DNA from: Halomonas alkaliantarctica
GTDB taxonomy: Bacteria > Pseudomonadota > Gammaproteobacteria > Pseudomonadales > Halomonadaceae
Direction: 5' to 3'
Assembly: GCF_029854215.1 (NCBI RefSeq)
Contig: NZ_CP122961.1
Location: 2,914,001-2,978,000, forward strand
Length of the DNA stretch: 64,000 nt
This document shows positions 56,269 to 64,000 of the stretch, piece after piece (position 1 is the stretch's first letter; every line of letters starts with the position of its first letter). The notes under the pieces are model-generated. The model was not told the DNA's origin, searched no databases, and worked only from the letters and a program-made list of their open reading frames with translations. The position numbers were made by a program, and so were the translations under genes.

Positions 56269-59200
56269 ATGACCATTCGCGTTGCCTTGTATCATCGTAC
56301 GACTTACCACTTTGACCGTCCGGTGCGTCTTTCGCCCCATGTTATTCGGCTGCGCCCGGCGCCCCACTGCCGCACTCATATCGAAGCGTACTCGCTCAAA
56401 CTCTCCGGCGACGACCACTTTTTAAACTGGCAACAGGATCCGTTTGGCAACTTCAATGCCCGCGTGGTGTTCCCTGAACCCCGCAAAGAGTTAACCATTG
56501 CCGTCGAGCTAATCGCGCCGATGACGGTGATCAACCCGTTCGATTTCTTCTTGGACGATATTGCGCAAACAATTCCTTTTGCTTACCCGGACGCGCTGCG
56601 CCAGGAACTAAGCCCCTATCTTGAAATCACCGAGTCAGGGCCGCGGCTGATGGAGTGGCTCAAAGCCGTGCCACGCGAACCGACGACCACCGTCGATTTC
56701 TTAGTGGCGCTTAATCAGCGACTTCAGGATGACATAGGTTACCTAGTACGCTTGGAGCCTGGTGTTCAGAGCTGCGAAGAGACGCTGACACTCGCCAGCG
56801 GCTCCTGCCGCGACAGCGCTTGGTTGCTGGTGCAGATTTTCCGCCATCTGGGCCTTGCCGCACGCTTTGTGTCCGGCTACCTCATTCAGCTCAAGCCCGA
56901 TGTTAAAGCGCTGGATGGCCCTAGCGGCAGCGAGGTGGACTTCACCGACCTGCACGCCTGGACCGAAGTCTTCCTGCCAGGGGCAGGCTGGGTGGGTCTC
57001 GACCCCACCTCGGGTCTGTTTGCCGGTGAAGGACACATTCCCCTCGCTGCCACTCCAACGACCGGTAGCGCCGCCGCCATCACCGGGTTTTCGGATAAGT
57101 GTGAAGTCACTTTTGATGTCACCATGGAAGTCGAGCGCATCCATGAAGATCCACGTGTCACCAAGCCCTATAGCGATGAACAGTGGCAGCGTATCTGCAC
57201 ACTGGGCGACCAAGTGGACGCTGAACTCTTGCAGCAGGATGTACGACTCACCATGGGAGGCGAACCCACCTTCGTATCCGTCGATGATATGGAGAGCCCG
57301 CAGTGGAATACCGAAGCGTTAGGCGAGCACAAGCGCGAACGCGCCGAGGCACTACTATCCCGGCTGCAAGCCGCCTATGCGCCCGGCAGCGCCATTCAGC
57401 AACAGCAGGGTAAGTGGTACCCCGGCGAACCGCTGCCCCGCTGGGCGCTGGCCTGCTACTGGCGTAAAGATGGCGTGCCGCTATGGCGAGATCCCCAGTG
57501 GCTGGCCTGTATGGAAGGCGCCCCCAAGGTAGACGTTGATAATGCGATGGTGCAACGCTTCACCAAGGCCCTTAGCGAACGCCTGGGCCTTGCCGAACGC
57601 TATTGGATTCCGGCGTTTGAGGATGCCTACTACTACCTTTGGAAAGAGCAGTCGCTGCCAGTCAATGTTGACCCACGGGAAGCCAATCTCAAAGATGACG
57701 CTGAACGCCATCGCTTAGCCCGTTTGTTAGAGCAAGGCCTGGACGAAGTGGTGGGCTACGCCCTGCCACTGCGCCACTCGATCAGCCAAGCCCACCGCTG
57801 GGAGAGCGGCCGCTGGCCACTCAAACGCGACCACTTATTTCTGGTACCCGGCGATTCACCCATGGGGCTACGCTTGCCGCTTTCGGCACTGCCCTGGGCT
57901 GACCCAGAGGAGCAGCCCCAGCCTGAATCACTGTTCGCGCCCCGGCCTGAATTGGGCGATATTCACGGTGAGGTTGCCCGCCGCAACGCCGAACAACTGC
58001 ATATCAGCGATGCCGAACGCTTGGGTCGCTCAAGCCACCCTAGCCCATCGCATCCCGAGGGCGAATCCGTTCAACAGCAGCCCCGGGCAAACATCGACCG
58101 GGAAAGTAGCGTCATTCATACCAGCCTATGTGTGGAGCCACGGGATGGCCGCCTGCATATTTTCCTGCCGCCACTGACCAGTTTAGAGCACTACCTTGAC
58201 CTGATTAGCACCGTTGAGGAGTGCGCCAAGGAGCTCGCTTGCCCGGTCATGATAGAGGGTTACTCGCCACCGAGAGACCCGCGCCTGGAAAACTTTATGA
58301 TCACCCCTGACCCCGGCGTGATCGAAGTGAACATTATGCCCGCGGCCAGTTGGCAAACCCTGGTGGCACAAACAGAACGGCTGTATGAAGAAGCGCGAAA
58401 AACCCGCCTGGGCACAGAGAAATTTATGCTGGATGGGCGCCATACCGGCACTGGCGGTGGTAACCACGTCACCCTGGGCGGGTTGACACCTGACGACTCA
58501 CCGTTTTTGCGTCGCCCGGATCTACTGGCCAGTTTAGTGACCTATTGGCAGCACCACCCGAGTCTCTCTTATCTGTTTTCAGGTCTGTTTATTGGCCCCA
58601 CCAGCCAGGCGCCGCGAGTGGATGAAGCGCGCCATGAAGCGCTCTATGAGTTGGAGATCGCCCTGCAGCAAATGCCCGAAGGCGAAGTGGTACAGCCTTG
58701 GCTGGTCGATCGCTTATTGCGCCACCTGCTCACCGACTTAACCGGCAATACTCACCGCGCCGAGTTCTGTATCGACAAGCTCTATTCGCCGGATAGCGAC
58801 AGCGGACGCCTTGGCTTACTGGAACTGCGTGGCTTTGAGATGCCGCCCCACGCCCGCATGGGGCTGATGCAGATGCTGCTGATCCGCGCATTAGTCGCGC
58901 GCTGCTGGAAAACGCCCTACCGAGCCAAGCCGGTGCGTTGGGGCAGCGCGCTTCAGGATCGCTGGATGCTGCCCCACTACCTGTGGAGCGACCTTGACGA
59001 TGTGCTGGGTGACTTGCGCCGCCACGGCTTCGATTTTGATCTGGAGTGGTTCGCCCCCTTCCTGGAGTTCCGCTTCCCGCTGCACGGGCGCTTACATACC
59101 CCCATGCTGGATATCGAGCTGCGCCAAGCCATCGAACCCTGGCATGTACTGGGTGAAGAGGCCTCGGCTGGCGGCACTGCCCGCTATGTAGATTCCTCTG

Positions 59201-59619
59201 TGGAGCGCCTGGAAGTCAAAGTCAGCGGCATGAGCGGTGATCGTTACGTGGTCACCTGCAACGGTCGCCGGATACCCCTTTCAGCAACCGGCAGAAACGG
59301 CGAAGCGGTGGCCGGGGTGCGTTACCGCGCCTGGCAGCCACCCTCGGCGCTGCATCCGCAAATTCCCATTCACGCGCCGCTGGTGTTTGATGTCATCGAC
59401 ACCTGGAACCAGCGCTCAGTAGCGGGCTGTACCTACTACGTGGTGCACCCCACAGGGCGTAATTTTGACACCTTCCCGGTCAATGCGTTTGAAGCCGAAG
59501 CGCGAAGGCTGGGGCGTTTTAGTGACAGTGGCCATCGCCATGGCCATCAGGTTCCCAAGCTGGAAACGCCTAGCCTGGAACTGCCGCAAACCCTCGACCT
59601 GCGTTGGACGCCTAGTTAA
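56269..59619 (+). CDS. Transglutaminase-like/DUF2126 putative amidoligase fusion
   Basis: A 1116-residue cytosolic protein. Residues 1-290 are a bacterial transglutaminase-like cysteine protease (N-terminal beta domain, then Cys180 in SGSCRDSAWLL, His229 in DLHAWTEVF, Asp245 in GLDPTSGLF). The remaining about 800 residues are DUF2126, predicted to be a glutamate-cysteine-ligase-like COOH-NH2 ligase. Likely active-site pieces are GVIEVNIMPAASW, GRHTGTGGGNHVTLGG and HRAEFCIDKLYSPD. It therefore joins an amide-cutting and an amide-forming enzyme. Substrate unknown. It heads a three-gene rightward operon. Confidence 0.93.
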   Translation: MTIRVALYHRTTYHFDRPVRLSPHVIRLRPAPHCRTHIEAYSLKLSGDDHFLNWQQDPFGNFNARVVFPEPRKELTIAVELIAPMTVINPFDFFLDDIAQTIPFAYPDALRQELSPYLEITESGPRLMEWLKAVPREPTTTVDFLVALNQRLQDDIGYLVRLEPGVQSCEETLTLASGSCRDSAWLLVQIFRHLGLAARFVSGYLIQLKPDVKALDGPSGSEVDFTDLHAWTEVFLPGAGWVGLDPTSGLFAGEGHIPLAATPTTGSAAAITGFSDKCEVTFDVTMEVERIHEDPRVTKPYSDEQWQRICTLGDQVDAELLQQDVRLTMGGEPTFVSVDDMESPQWNTEALGEHKRERAEALLSRLQAAYAPGSAIQQQQGKWYPGEPLPRWALACYWRKDGVPLWRDPQWLACMEGAPKVDVDNAMVQRFTKALSERLGLAERYWIPAFEDAYYYLWKEQSLPVNVDPREANLKDDAERHRLARLLEQGLDEVVGYALPLRHSISQAHRWESGRWPLKRDHLFLVPGDSPMGLRLPLSALPWADPEEQPQPESLFAPRPELGDIHGEVARRNAEQLHISDAERLGRSSHPSPSHPEGESVQQQPRANIDRESSVIHTSLCVEPRDGRLHIFLPPLTSLEHYLDLISTVEECAKELACPVMIEGYSPPRDPRLENFMITPDPGVIEVNIMPAASWQTLVAQTERLYEEARKTRLGTEKFMLDGRHTGTGGGNHVTLGGLTPDDSPFLRRPDLLASLVTYWQHHPSLSYLFSGLFIGPTSQAPRVDEARHEALYELEIALQQMPEGEVVQPWLVDRLLRHLLTDLTGNTHRAEFCIDKLYSPDSDSGRLGLLELRGFEMPPHARMGLMQMLLIRALVARCWKTPYRAKPVRWGSALQDRWMLPHYLWSDLDDVLGDLRRHGFDFDLEWFAPFLEFRFPLHGRLHTPMLDIELRQAIEPWHVLGEEASAGGTARYVDSSVERLEVKVSGMSGDRYVVTCNGRRIPLSATGRNGEAVAGVRYRAWQPPSALHPQIPIHAPLVFDVIDTWNQRSVAGCTYYVVHPTGRNFDTFPVNAFEAEARRLGRFSDSGHRHGHQVPKLETPSLELPQTLDLRWTPS

Positions 59620-59701
59620 AGTTTTTTAACAAAGCTAAGGCTTTTCTCTTAACGCCCGGTACAGGATAATCCGCCCCTTACCCATCAGGATTACAAGGAT
59701 A

Positions 59702-62110
59702 ATGACGGCCCCTGTCTCTCCCTCACTTCTCGCGCCCGTCGCTAACGGGCTCGTTGAGGACTACTTACATCAGCTAGGCAAGGGACAGCCCGGCACGTTT
59801 GACGCCATGCTCGATGGTCAGGGGCAGTTACGCCCCGGTTGGCAGAGTTTACTCAGCTCATTGGAGGCGCTAGGTTCGACGGGGCGTCACCAGCAGCATG
59901 ACGAGATTCAGCGCCTATTGGCTGAAAACGGCGTAATTTTCAATATGCATGATGAAACCCAGGGACGATCGTGGCGGCTCGACCCGCTACCCTGGGTGAT
60001 TGAAGAAACACAGTGGCATACATTAGAAGCTGGGCTCATCCAACGCAGTCGTCTGCTGAGCGCCCTCTACGACGATATCTATGGGCCCAAAACGCTCTTT
60101 GAGGCGGGGCTACTTCCCACCCAGGAACTGCTAGCTTCAGCGCTTTTATTACTGCCCTGCCACCAGTCGCTGCCCAATGATCGCGCCCCGATTATTTTCC
60201 ATGGAGTGGATGTGATTCAGGATGCGCAGGGCCAGTGGCGAGTGATGGCAGACCGCCTACAGGCGCCATCAGGTACTGGGCTTGCGCTTGAAAACCGCAT
60301 ACTGATGGCCCGCGCGCTCCCGGATATGTATCGCAATGCACCATTAAAGCGGTTAGCGGGGTTTCTTGACCTACACCACCGCACGCTGATCGCCATGGCC
60401 TATCAGCACCGCGATAACCCTACGCTTATCTTATTAACGCCGGGGCCGGGGAGCCCACGCTATTTTGAGCACGCCTATCTAGCCAACTACCTTAATATTG
60501 CGCTGGTAGAAGGCCAGGATTTGGTCGTTCGTGATACCCAGGTGTGGCTACGCACCCTGGGCGGTTTGCAGCCAGTCGATGTAATACTGCGACACTGCGA
60601 CGACGCTTATTGCGACCCGCTGGAGCTGCGCGGCGATTCGCAGTTGGGCGTACCCGGGTTACTGCAGGCCATGCGCGCAGGCGGCGTGGCACTATCGAAC
60701 GCTTTAGGAGTGGGCATTTTGGAAGCCCCGGTGTTAGCGGACTACTTACCGATGCTGTGCGAGCATCTGCTGGGTGAAACCCTGCTGCTGCCCAACGCCG
60801 ATGCCTCGACTCGACCCGCCACTGCACCAATTTTTGATAGCCACTTACAGCGCCTGGAGCCCACCACGCTCAACTTGCGCTGTTTTGTAACACGCACACC
60901 CAATGCCACTGCCAAAAGCAGCTCGGCTGGCGAGTACCAAGTAATGCCCGGGGGGTTAGCCTGGGTCGGCGAGCCTGGCTCGCCGTCCTTAAGCAGCACC
61001 ATCGTTAAGGATGTGTGGGTTACGGCGGCCTCTCCCCAGCCCCATGTCAGCCAGCTCCGACAGGCCCGCGGCCCGGTGGTGGCTACCCGTGACGGCACCG
61101 ACCTACCCAGCCGAGTAGCCGAAAGCCTATTCTGGTTAGGCCGCTATGGTGAGCGCTTAGACATCCGCGCGCGACTGCTGCGTGAAGCGCTGATGAGGTT
61201 AATGGAGTACGACCAGGATGAGATCGCCGATCAACTGCTTGATGAACTCCTGCTAGCACTGGATATCACCACGTTAAACGAAGAGGACGAACAGCGACTA
61301 AAGGCACCGCTGATTGGCTTTGACCTAAAGCGCGCCGCGCTGCTGGCCCAGTTTGATGACGTAGACCCTCAGGCATTGCAGCCACTTTTTGCACAGTTAA
61401 TGCGCAACGCACGCAGCGTACGCGACCATTTAGGCGATGACTCCTGGCGGGTAGTGCACCAATTGCGCCAGCGCATGGCCACCTTCAACCCTAGCTTAGG
61501 GGCCAGCGCGGCGCGGCGCGCTTGCGAAGGGCTATCTGCACAGCTTGCCGCCTTCTTCGGACTGTGTAACGAAACCATGCCGCATCACTACGGCTGGCGG
61601 TTTATGGATATTGGTCGCTTCCTGGATCGCGTGCTGGGCCTGCTCTCGCTGCTCAAGCTTACCCTCAATGCACCGCACTCGCCGGGGCTGGCGCTATGGG
61701 AAGTCGTGCTCGCCACCACCGATAACTTTACCGCCTACCGCCGCCGCTACCGCAGCGAGCTTCACCCTGCGGCGATTCTCGATCTACTGCTGTTCGATGA
61801 AACCAATCCTCGCTCGGTGGGCTATATGCTTAGGCGCATTGAGCGTCAGATGGATCGCCTGCCGGGCAGCTCATCGCCCTACCGCAACGCGGAGCGACGG
61901 CTGTTAATTCAGGCCAATGCGGTGCTTCACCTGGCCGACATTGATCGCTTAAGCCACTTGGCCGACACCTCAGAGGCACAAGACGCCTTAGCGCAACTGC
62001 TGGATGCGCTCATTGAACCTTTAAGCGCGCTTTCTGAAGCCATTAGCCAGAGTCATTTCAGCCATGTAGAGAGGCCACGCCAGTTAATCAGCATGGGGCC
62101 CAATGCATGA
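59702..62110 (+). CDS. ATP-grasp/alpha-E fusion protein with a shortened ATP-grasp domain
   Basis: An 802-residue protein: a circularly permuted ATP-grasp domain (about 1-460; LILLTPGPGSPRYFEHAYLA, VDVILRHCDDAYCDP, YQVMPGGLAWVG) fused to an alpha-E domain (about 463-802; PSRVAESLFWLGRYGERLDIRARLL). Against the separate ATP-grasp protein in this window, about 58 residues are missing near residue 363-395, exactly where that protein carries VVKPANESGGYGML. The Glu and Asn of the EDN motif are replaced too (MADRLQAPSG). The ATP-grasp half may be inactive. The stop overlaps the next ATG (ATGA). Confidence 0.9.
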   Translation: MTAPVSPSLLAPVANGLVEDYLHQLGKGQPGTFDAMLDGQGQLRPGWQSLLSSLEALGSTGRHQQHDEIQRLLAENGVIFNMHDETQGRSWRLDPLPWVIEETQWHTLEAGLIQRSRLLSALYDDIYGPKTLFEAGLLPTQELLASALLLLPCHQSLPNDRAPIIFHGVDVIQDAQGQWRVMADRLQAPSGTGLALENRILMARALPDMYRNAPLKRLAGFLDLHHRTLIAMAYQHRDNPTLILLTPGPGSPRYFEHAYLANYLNIALVEGQDLVVRDTQVWLRTLGGLQPVDVILRHCDDAYCDPLELRGDSQLGVPGLLQAMRAGGVALSNALGVGILEAPVLADYLPMLCEHLLGETLLLPNADASTRPATAPIFDSHLQRLEPTTLNLRCFVTRTPNATAKSSSAGEYQVMPGGLAWVGEPGSPSLSSTIVKDVWVTAASPQPHVSQLRQARGPVVATRDGTDLPSRVAESLFWLGRYGERLDIRARLLREALMRLMEYDQDEIADQLLDELLLALDITTLNEEDEQRLKAPLIGFDLKRAALLAQFDDVDPQALQPLFAQLMRNARSVRDHLGDDSWRVVHQLRQRMATFNPSLGASAARRACEGLSAQLAAFFGLCNETMPHHYGWRFMDIGRFLDRVLGLLSLLKLTLNAPHSPGLALWEVVLATTDNFTAYRRRYRSELHPAAILDLLLFDETNPRSVGYMLRRIERQMDRLPGSSSPYRNAERRLLIQANAVLHLADIDRLSHLADTSEAQDALAQLLDALIEPLSALSEAISQSHFSHVERPRQLISMGPNA

Positions 62111-62973
62111 ACTACACACTGCGCCATACCACCCGCTATCACTACAGCGCGCCAGTAACACTGTGCCATAGCGAAGCGCGGGTGCTACCGCGCAAAACGC
62201 CGCACCAGCAGTGTGGCGCGTCAGAACTGCAAATCAGCCCCGCGCCGCAGGTACAGATGGAGCGCCGCGATGTATTCGGCAATCGAGTGCTCTATTTCGC
62301 TATGGAGGACGTCCATCAAACGCTGGATGTCACGGCAGTAACGCCGCTAAGCACGCAACCCTTAGCGGCGCTACCAACCGCCTCAACTACGTGGGAACAG
62401 GTTGCTCAGCAGCTTAGCCAGAACAACAACTTTGACATTCAACTTTACCGCCTCGACTCACCGTTTATCCGCCGTAACGACGAGCTAGCCAACTTTGCCC
62501 ACAGCTGCTTTACCCCAGGCAGGCCGATAGTTGAGGCTGCTTTGGCACTTAATGAGCTAATCTACAAAACGTTTGAGTACGACCCCAGCTTCACCACGCT
62601 AGCGACACCGCTAAGCGAGGTACTCGCCAGCCGACGCGGCGTATGCCAGGATTTTGCTCACTTGGCGATTGGTGCATTACGCTCGGTAGGTCTCGCCTCA
62701 CGCTATGTCAGCGGCTATTTAGAAACCCAACCGCCACCAGGTCAGCCACGACTAATAGGCGCAGATGCTTCCCATGCGTGGCTGGCTACCTGGATTCCCG
62801 AATGGGGCTGGCTGGCCCTCGACCCCACCAACGGCACCGTGGCAGGCGAGCAACACCCGGTGTTGGCCTGGGGGCGAGATTACGCCGATGTCGCTCCGCT
62901 CAAAGGCGTTATGAACGGAGGCGGCGAGCATCGCCTGGAAGTCGAAGTCGATGTGATGCCTACTAAAGACTAG
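62107..62973 (+). CDS. Transglutaminase-like cysteine protease family protein
   Basis: A 288-residue stand-alone relative of the transglutaminase half of the large fusion. N-terminal beta domain (YTLRHTTRYHYSAPVTLCHSEARVLPR) and catalytic core with Cys180 (RRGVCQDFAHLAIGALR), His223 (DASHAWLATWIPEWGWL) and Asp239 (ALDPTNGTV). Bacterial members are mostly predicted peptidases. Coupled to the ATP-grasp/alpha-E fusion by an ATGA overlap. Its stop overlaps that of the convergent DUF3581 gene in CTAG. Confidence 0.93.
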   Translation: MNYTLRHTTRYHYSAPVTLCHSEARVLPRKTPHQQCGASELQISPAPQVQMERRDVFGNRVLYFAMEDVHQTLDVTAVTPLSTQPLAALPTASTTWEQVAQQLSQNNNFDIQLYRLDSPFIRRNDELANFAHSCFTPGRPIVEAALALNELIYKTFEYDPSFTTLATPLSEVLASRRGVCQDFAHLAIGALRSVGLASRYVSGYLETQPPPGQPRLIGADASHAWLATWIPEWGWLALDPTNGTVAGEQHPVLAWGRDYADVAPLKGVMNGGGEHRLEVEVDVMPTKD

Positions 62974-63677
62974 GCCGACTCGTAGGCGGCCTTGAGGCGA
63001 TAAAACTCTTCTACAATAGCGGCCATTTCATCGGCGTCGTAGTCACAAAGGCCGCTGACTACCAGCTTTTTAGACCCCATCCCTACGGCTTCACCAGCGG
63101 ACTCAATTGAGAACTCCAGCAACGCATCGGCGCGTTTACCGTGAACCTCTAGCGAAGAGTGGTTCAGCGTCAAACCAGGCGAAAGGCCATCCAAGCGCTC
63201 CAGTGAAAAGCCCATGCTATCGTAGATCACCAATGGGCGTTTAGGGTTAAACATAACCCCGTGCTCTTCCATCAGCGGCTTGAGGTAGTGGGGAAAATTT
63301 TTGCCTGAAAACGCGACATAGCAACGCGCAAACGCTTCCACCACAGCGGGATCGTGGGTAATGTCACCGCTACGCACAACCTGTAGGTAACATTTGCCGC
63401 TCTCATCGCAGACATGAAGGACACCATCGTCTGCTTCGCTAAACTTCAGTGGCGTGTCAGCCCCTACCATGTTGGTGAAGCGAAATTCCATTTGCCGCGA
63501 CAACCCAAACTTTGTGAGTATCAGCACAAACAGCAGATCACCGGGCACACAAAAACGGCGTGCATCCGGGTTATGAATAGGGTTGTAGTCACCAGCCACG
63601 CCTTTTGCAAAGCGACTGGCCTGCTCTGCGGAGATCACTACATACTCCCCGCGCTGCGCGTAAAAATCCTTGAACAT
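62970..63677 (-). CDS. DUF3581 family protein with hotdog-hydratase motif
   Basis: A 235-residue protein of the DUF3581 family. The segment VAGDYNPIHNPDARRFCVPGDL, with Asp30, Asn32 and His35, closely resembles the Asp/His dyad motif of MaoC-type (R)-enoyl-CoA hydratases (GDxNPxH), so I infer a hotdog fold and possible acyl-thioester activity. The length suggests a second, degenerate hotdog repeat. It is convergent with the transglutaminase gene. Confidence 0.85.
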   Translation of the reverse strand: MFKDFYAQRGEYVVISAEQASRFAKGVAGDYNPIHNPDARRFCVPGDLLFVLILTKFGLSRQMEFRFTNMVGADTPLKFSEADDGVLHVCDESGKCYLQVVRSGDITHDPAVVEAFARCYVAFSGKNFPHYLKPLMEEHGVMFNPKRPLVIYDSMGFSLERLDGLSPGLTLNHSSLEVHGKRADALLEFSIESAGEAVGMGSKKLVVSGLCDYDADEMAAIVEEFYRLKAAYESA

Positions 63678-63786
63678 GGCGTTTGTTGCCTGCCTAGCGT
63701 TGAAATCGAAAACCCGTCACTGCCCAACGCCGCGCATAATGCCATAAAACACGCCCAAACAGGAGTTATCTGCTAGGGAAACCATT

Positions 63787-64000
63787 ATGCCAGACGCGAA
63801 CGCTCGTAAAAATCGCCTGCCTCGCCTATTGCGGAGGGTATTGATTAGCCTACTGTTTCTCATCCTTATCTGGGTGGTGGGCAGTTATTGGCTGCTTAAT
63901 AGCCAGTGGCTGCCAGCGCGTATTTCACAATTTGAGGGCATCGACATCCACTGGGAGCAAGGCGTCAGCCGGCACCCTGGCCGCTGGGAAGTCGAGGGGC
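63787..64000 (+). CDS. Membrane-anchored protein, N-terminus only (probably AsmA/YdbH-like)
   Basis: An ATG at 63787 opens a frame that runs off the right edge (71 residues). It has a basic start (MPDANARKNRLPRLLRRVLI), one hydrophobic helix (LISLLFLILIWVVGSYWLL), then periplasmic-looking sequence (WLPARISQFEGIDIHWEQGV). This layout is typical of large AsmA-like or YdbH-like envelope proteins that bridge lipid transport, but the assignment rests on little sequence. Confidence 0.5.
   Translation, partial: MPDANARKNRLPRLLRRVLISLLFLILIWVVGSYWLLNSQWLPARISQFEGIDIHWEQGVSRHPGRWEVEG

Overview
The window looks like ordinary chromosome from a moderately GC-rich gammaproteobacterium, most likely a Halomonas-type member of the Halomonadaceae. 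This is inferred from gene order (hemA-prfA-prmC; TPR lipoprotein-lolB-ispE-tRNA-Gln-prs-rplY-pth-ychF; miaB-ybeZ-ybeY-ybeX-lnt) and acidic protein tails. No rRNA, CRISPR array, insertion sequence, phage gene or origin was seen.

1-22.4 kb is conserved housekeeping. A minus-strand hemA-prfA-prmC operon diverges from a TPR lipoprotein, lolB, ispE, tRNA-Gln, prs, rplY, pth and ychF. Next come an MltF-type lytic transglycosylase, elongator tRNA-Met, an M18 aminopeptidase, the tail-specific protease Prc, an orphan ArsR regulator, three near-identical tRNA-Asn genes, then miaB, phoH-like ybeZ, ybeY, ybeX and lnt.

22.4-33 kb is accessory: an alcohol dehydrogenase divergent from an AraC regulator, a VOC protein, a LysR regulator, small conserved proteins, a DJ-1/PfpI protein, and an orphan ABC-type binding protein just upstream of a chemoreceptor. 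32.4-41.2 kb is a catabolic and uptake cluster: flavin reductase, aconitase-family hydro-lyase, GntR and LysR regulators, a TAXI-TRAP transporter and a D-2-hydroxyacid dehydrogenase. These probably import and process one organic acid, identity unknown.

41.2-52.1 kb holds arfB, a DUF1289 protein, a proline-racemase-family protein with both catalytic cysteines replaced, an MDR dehydrogenase, NnrU, CorA, a GAF-PAS-GGDEF cyclase, a sodium-solute symporter under a clear TPP riboswitch, an AhpD-like protein, an unknown protein, and mmsA preceded by a perfect 18-bp palindrome.

52.3-63 kb is the most interesting part: a compact island of a zinc peptidase, alpha-E protein, circularly permuted ATP-grasp protein, transglutaminase/DUF2126 amidoligase fusion, ATP-grasp/alpha-E fusion and second transglutaminase. 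The families are predicted to make or cut amide bonds in an uncharacterised peptide or protein-modification pathway. The fused ATP-grasp copy lacks the segment carrying the nucleotide-binding motif of its neighbour, and a sigma-54-like promoter precedes the plus-strand operon. The window ends with a DUF3581 protein bearing a hotdog-hydratase motif and the start of a membrane-anchored protein.
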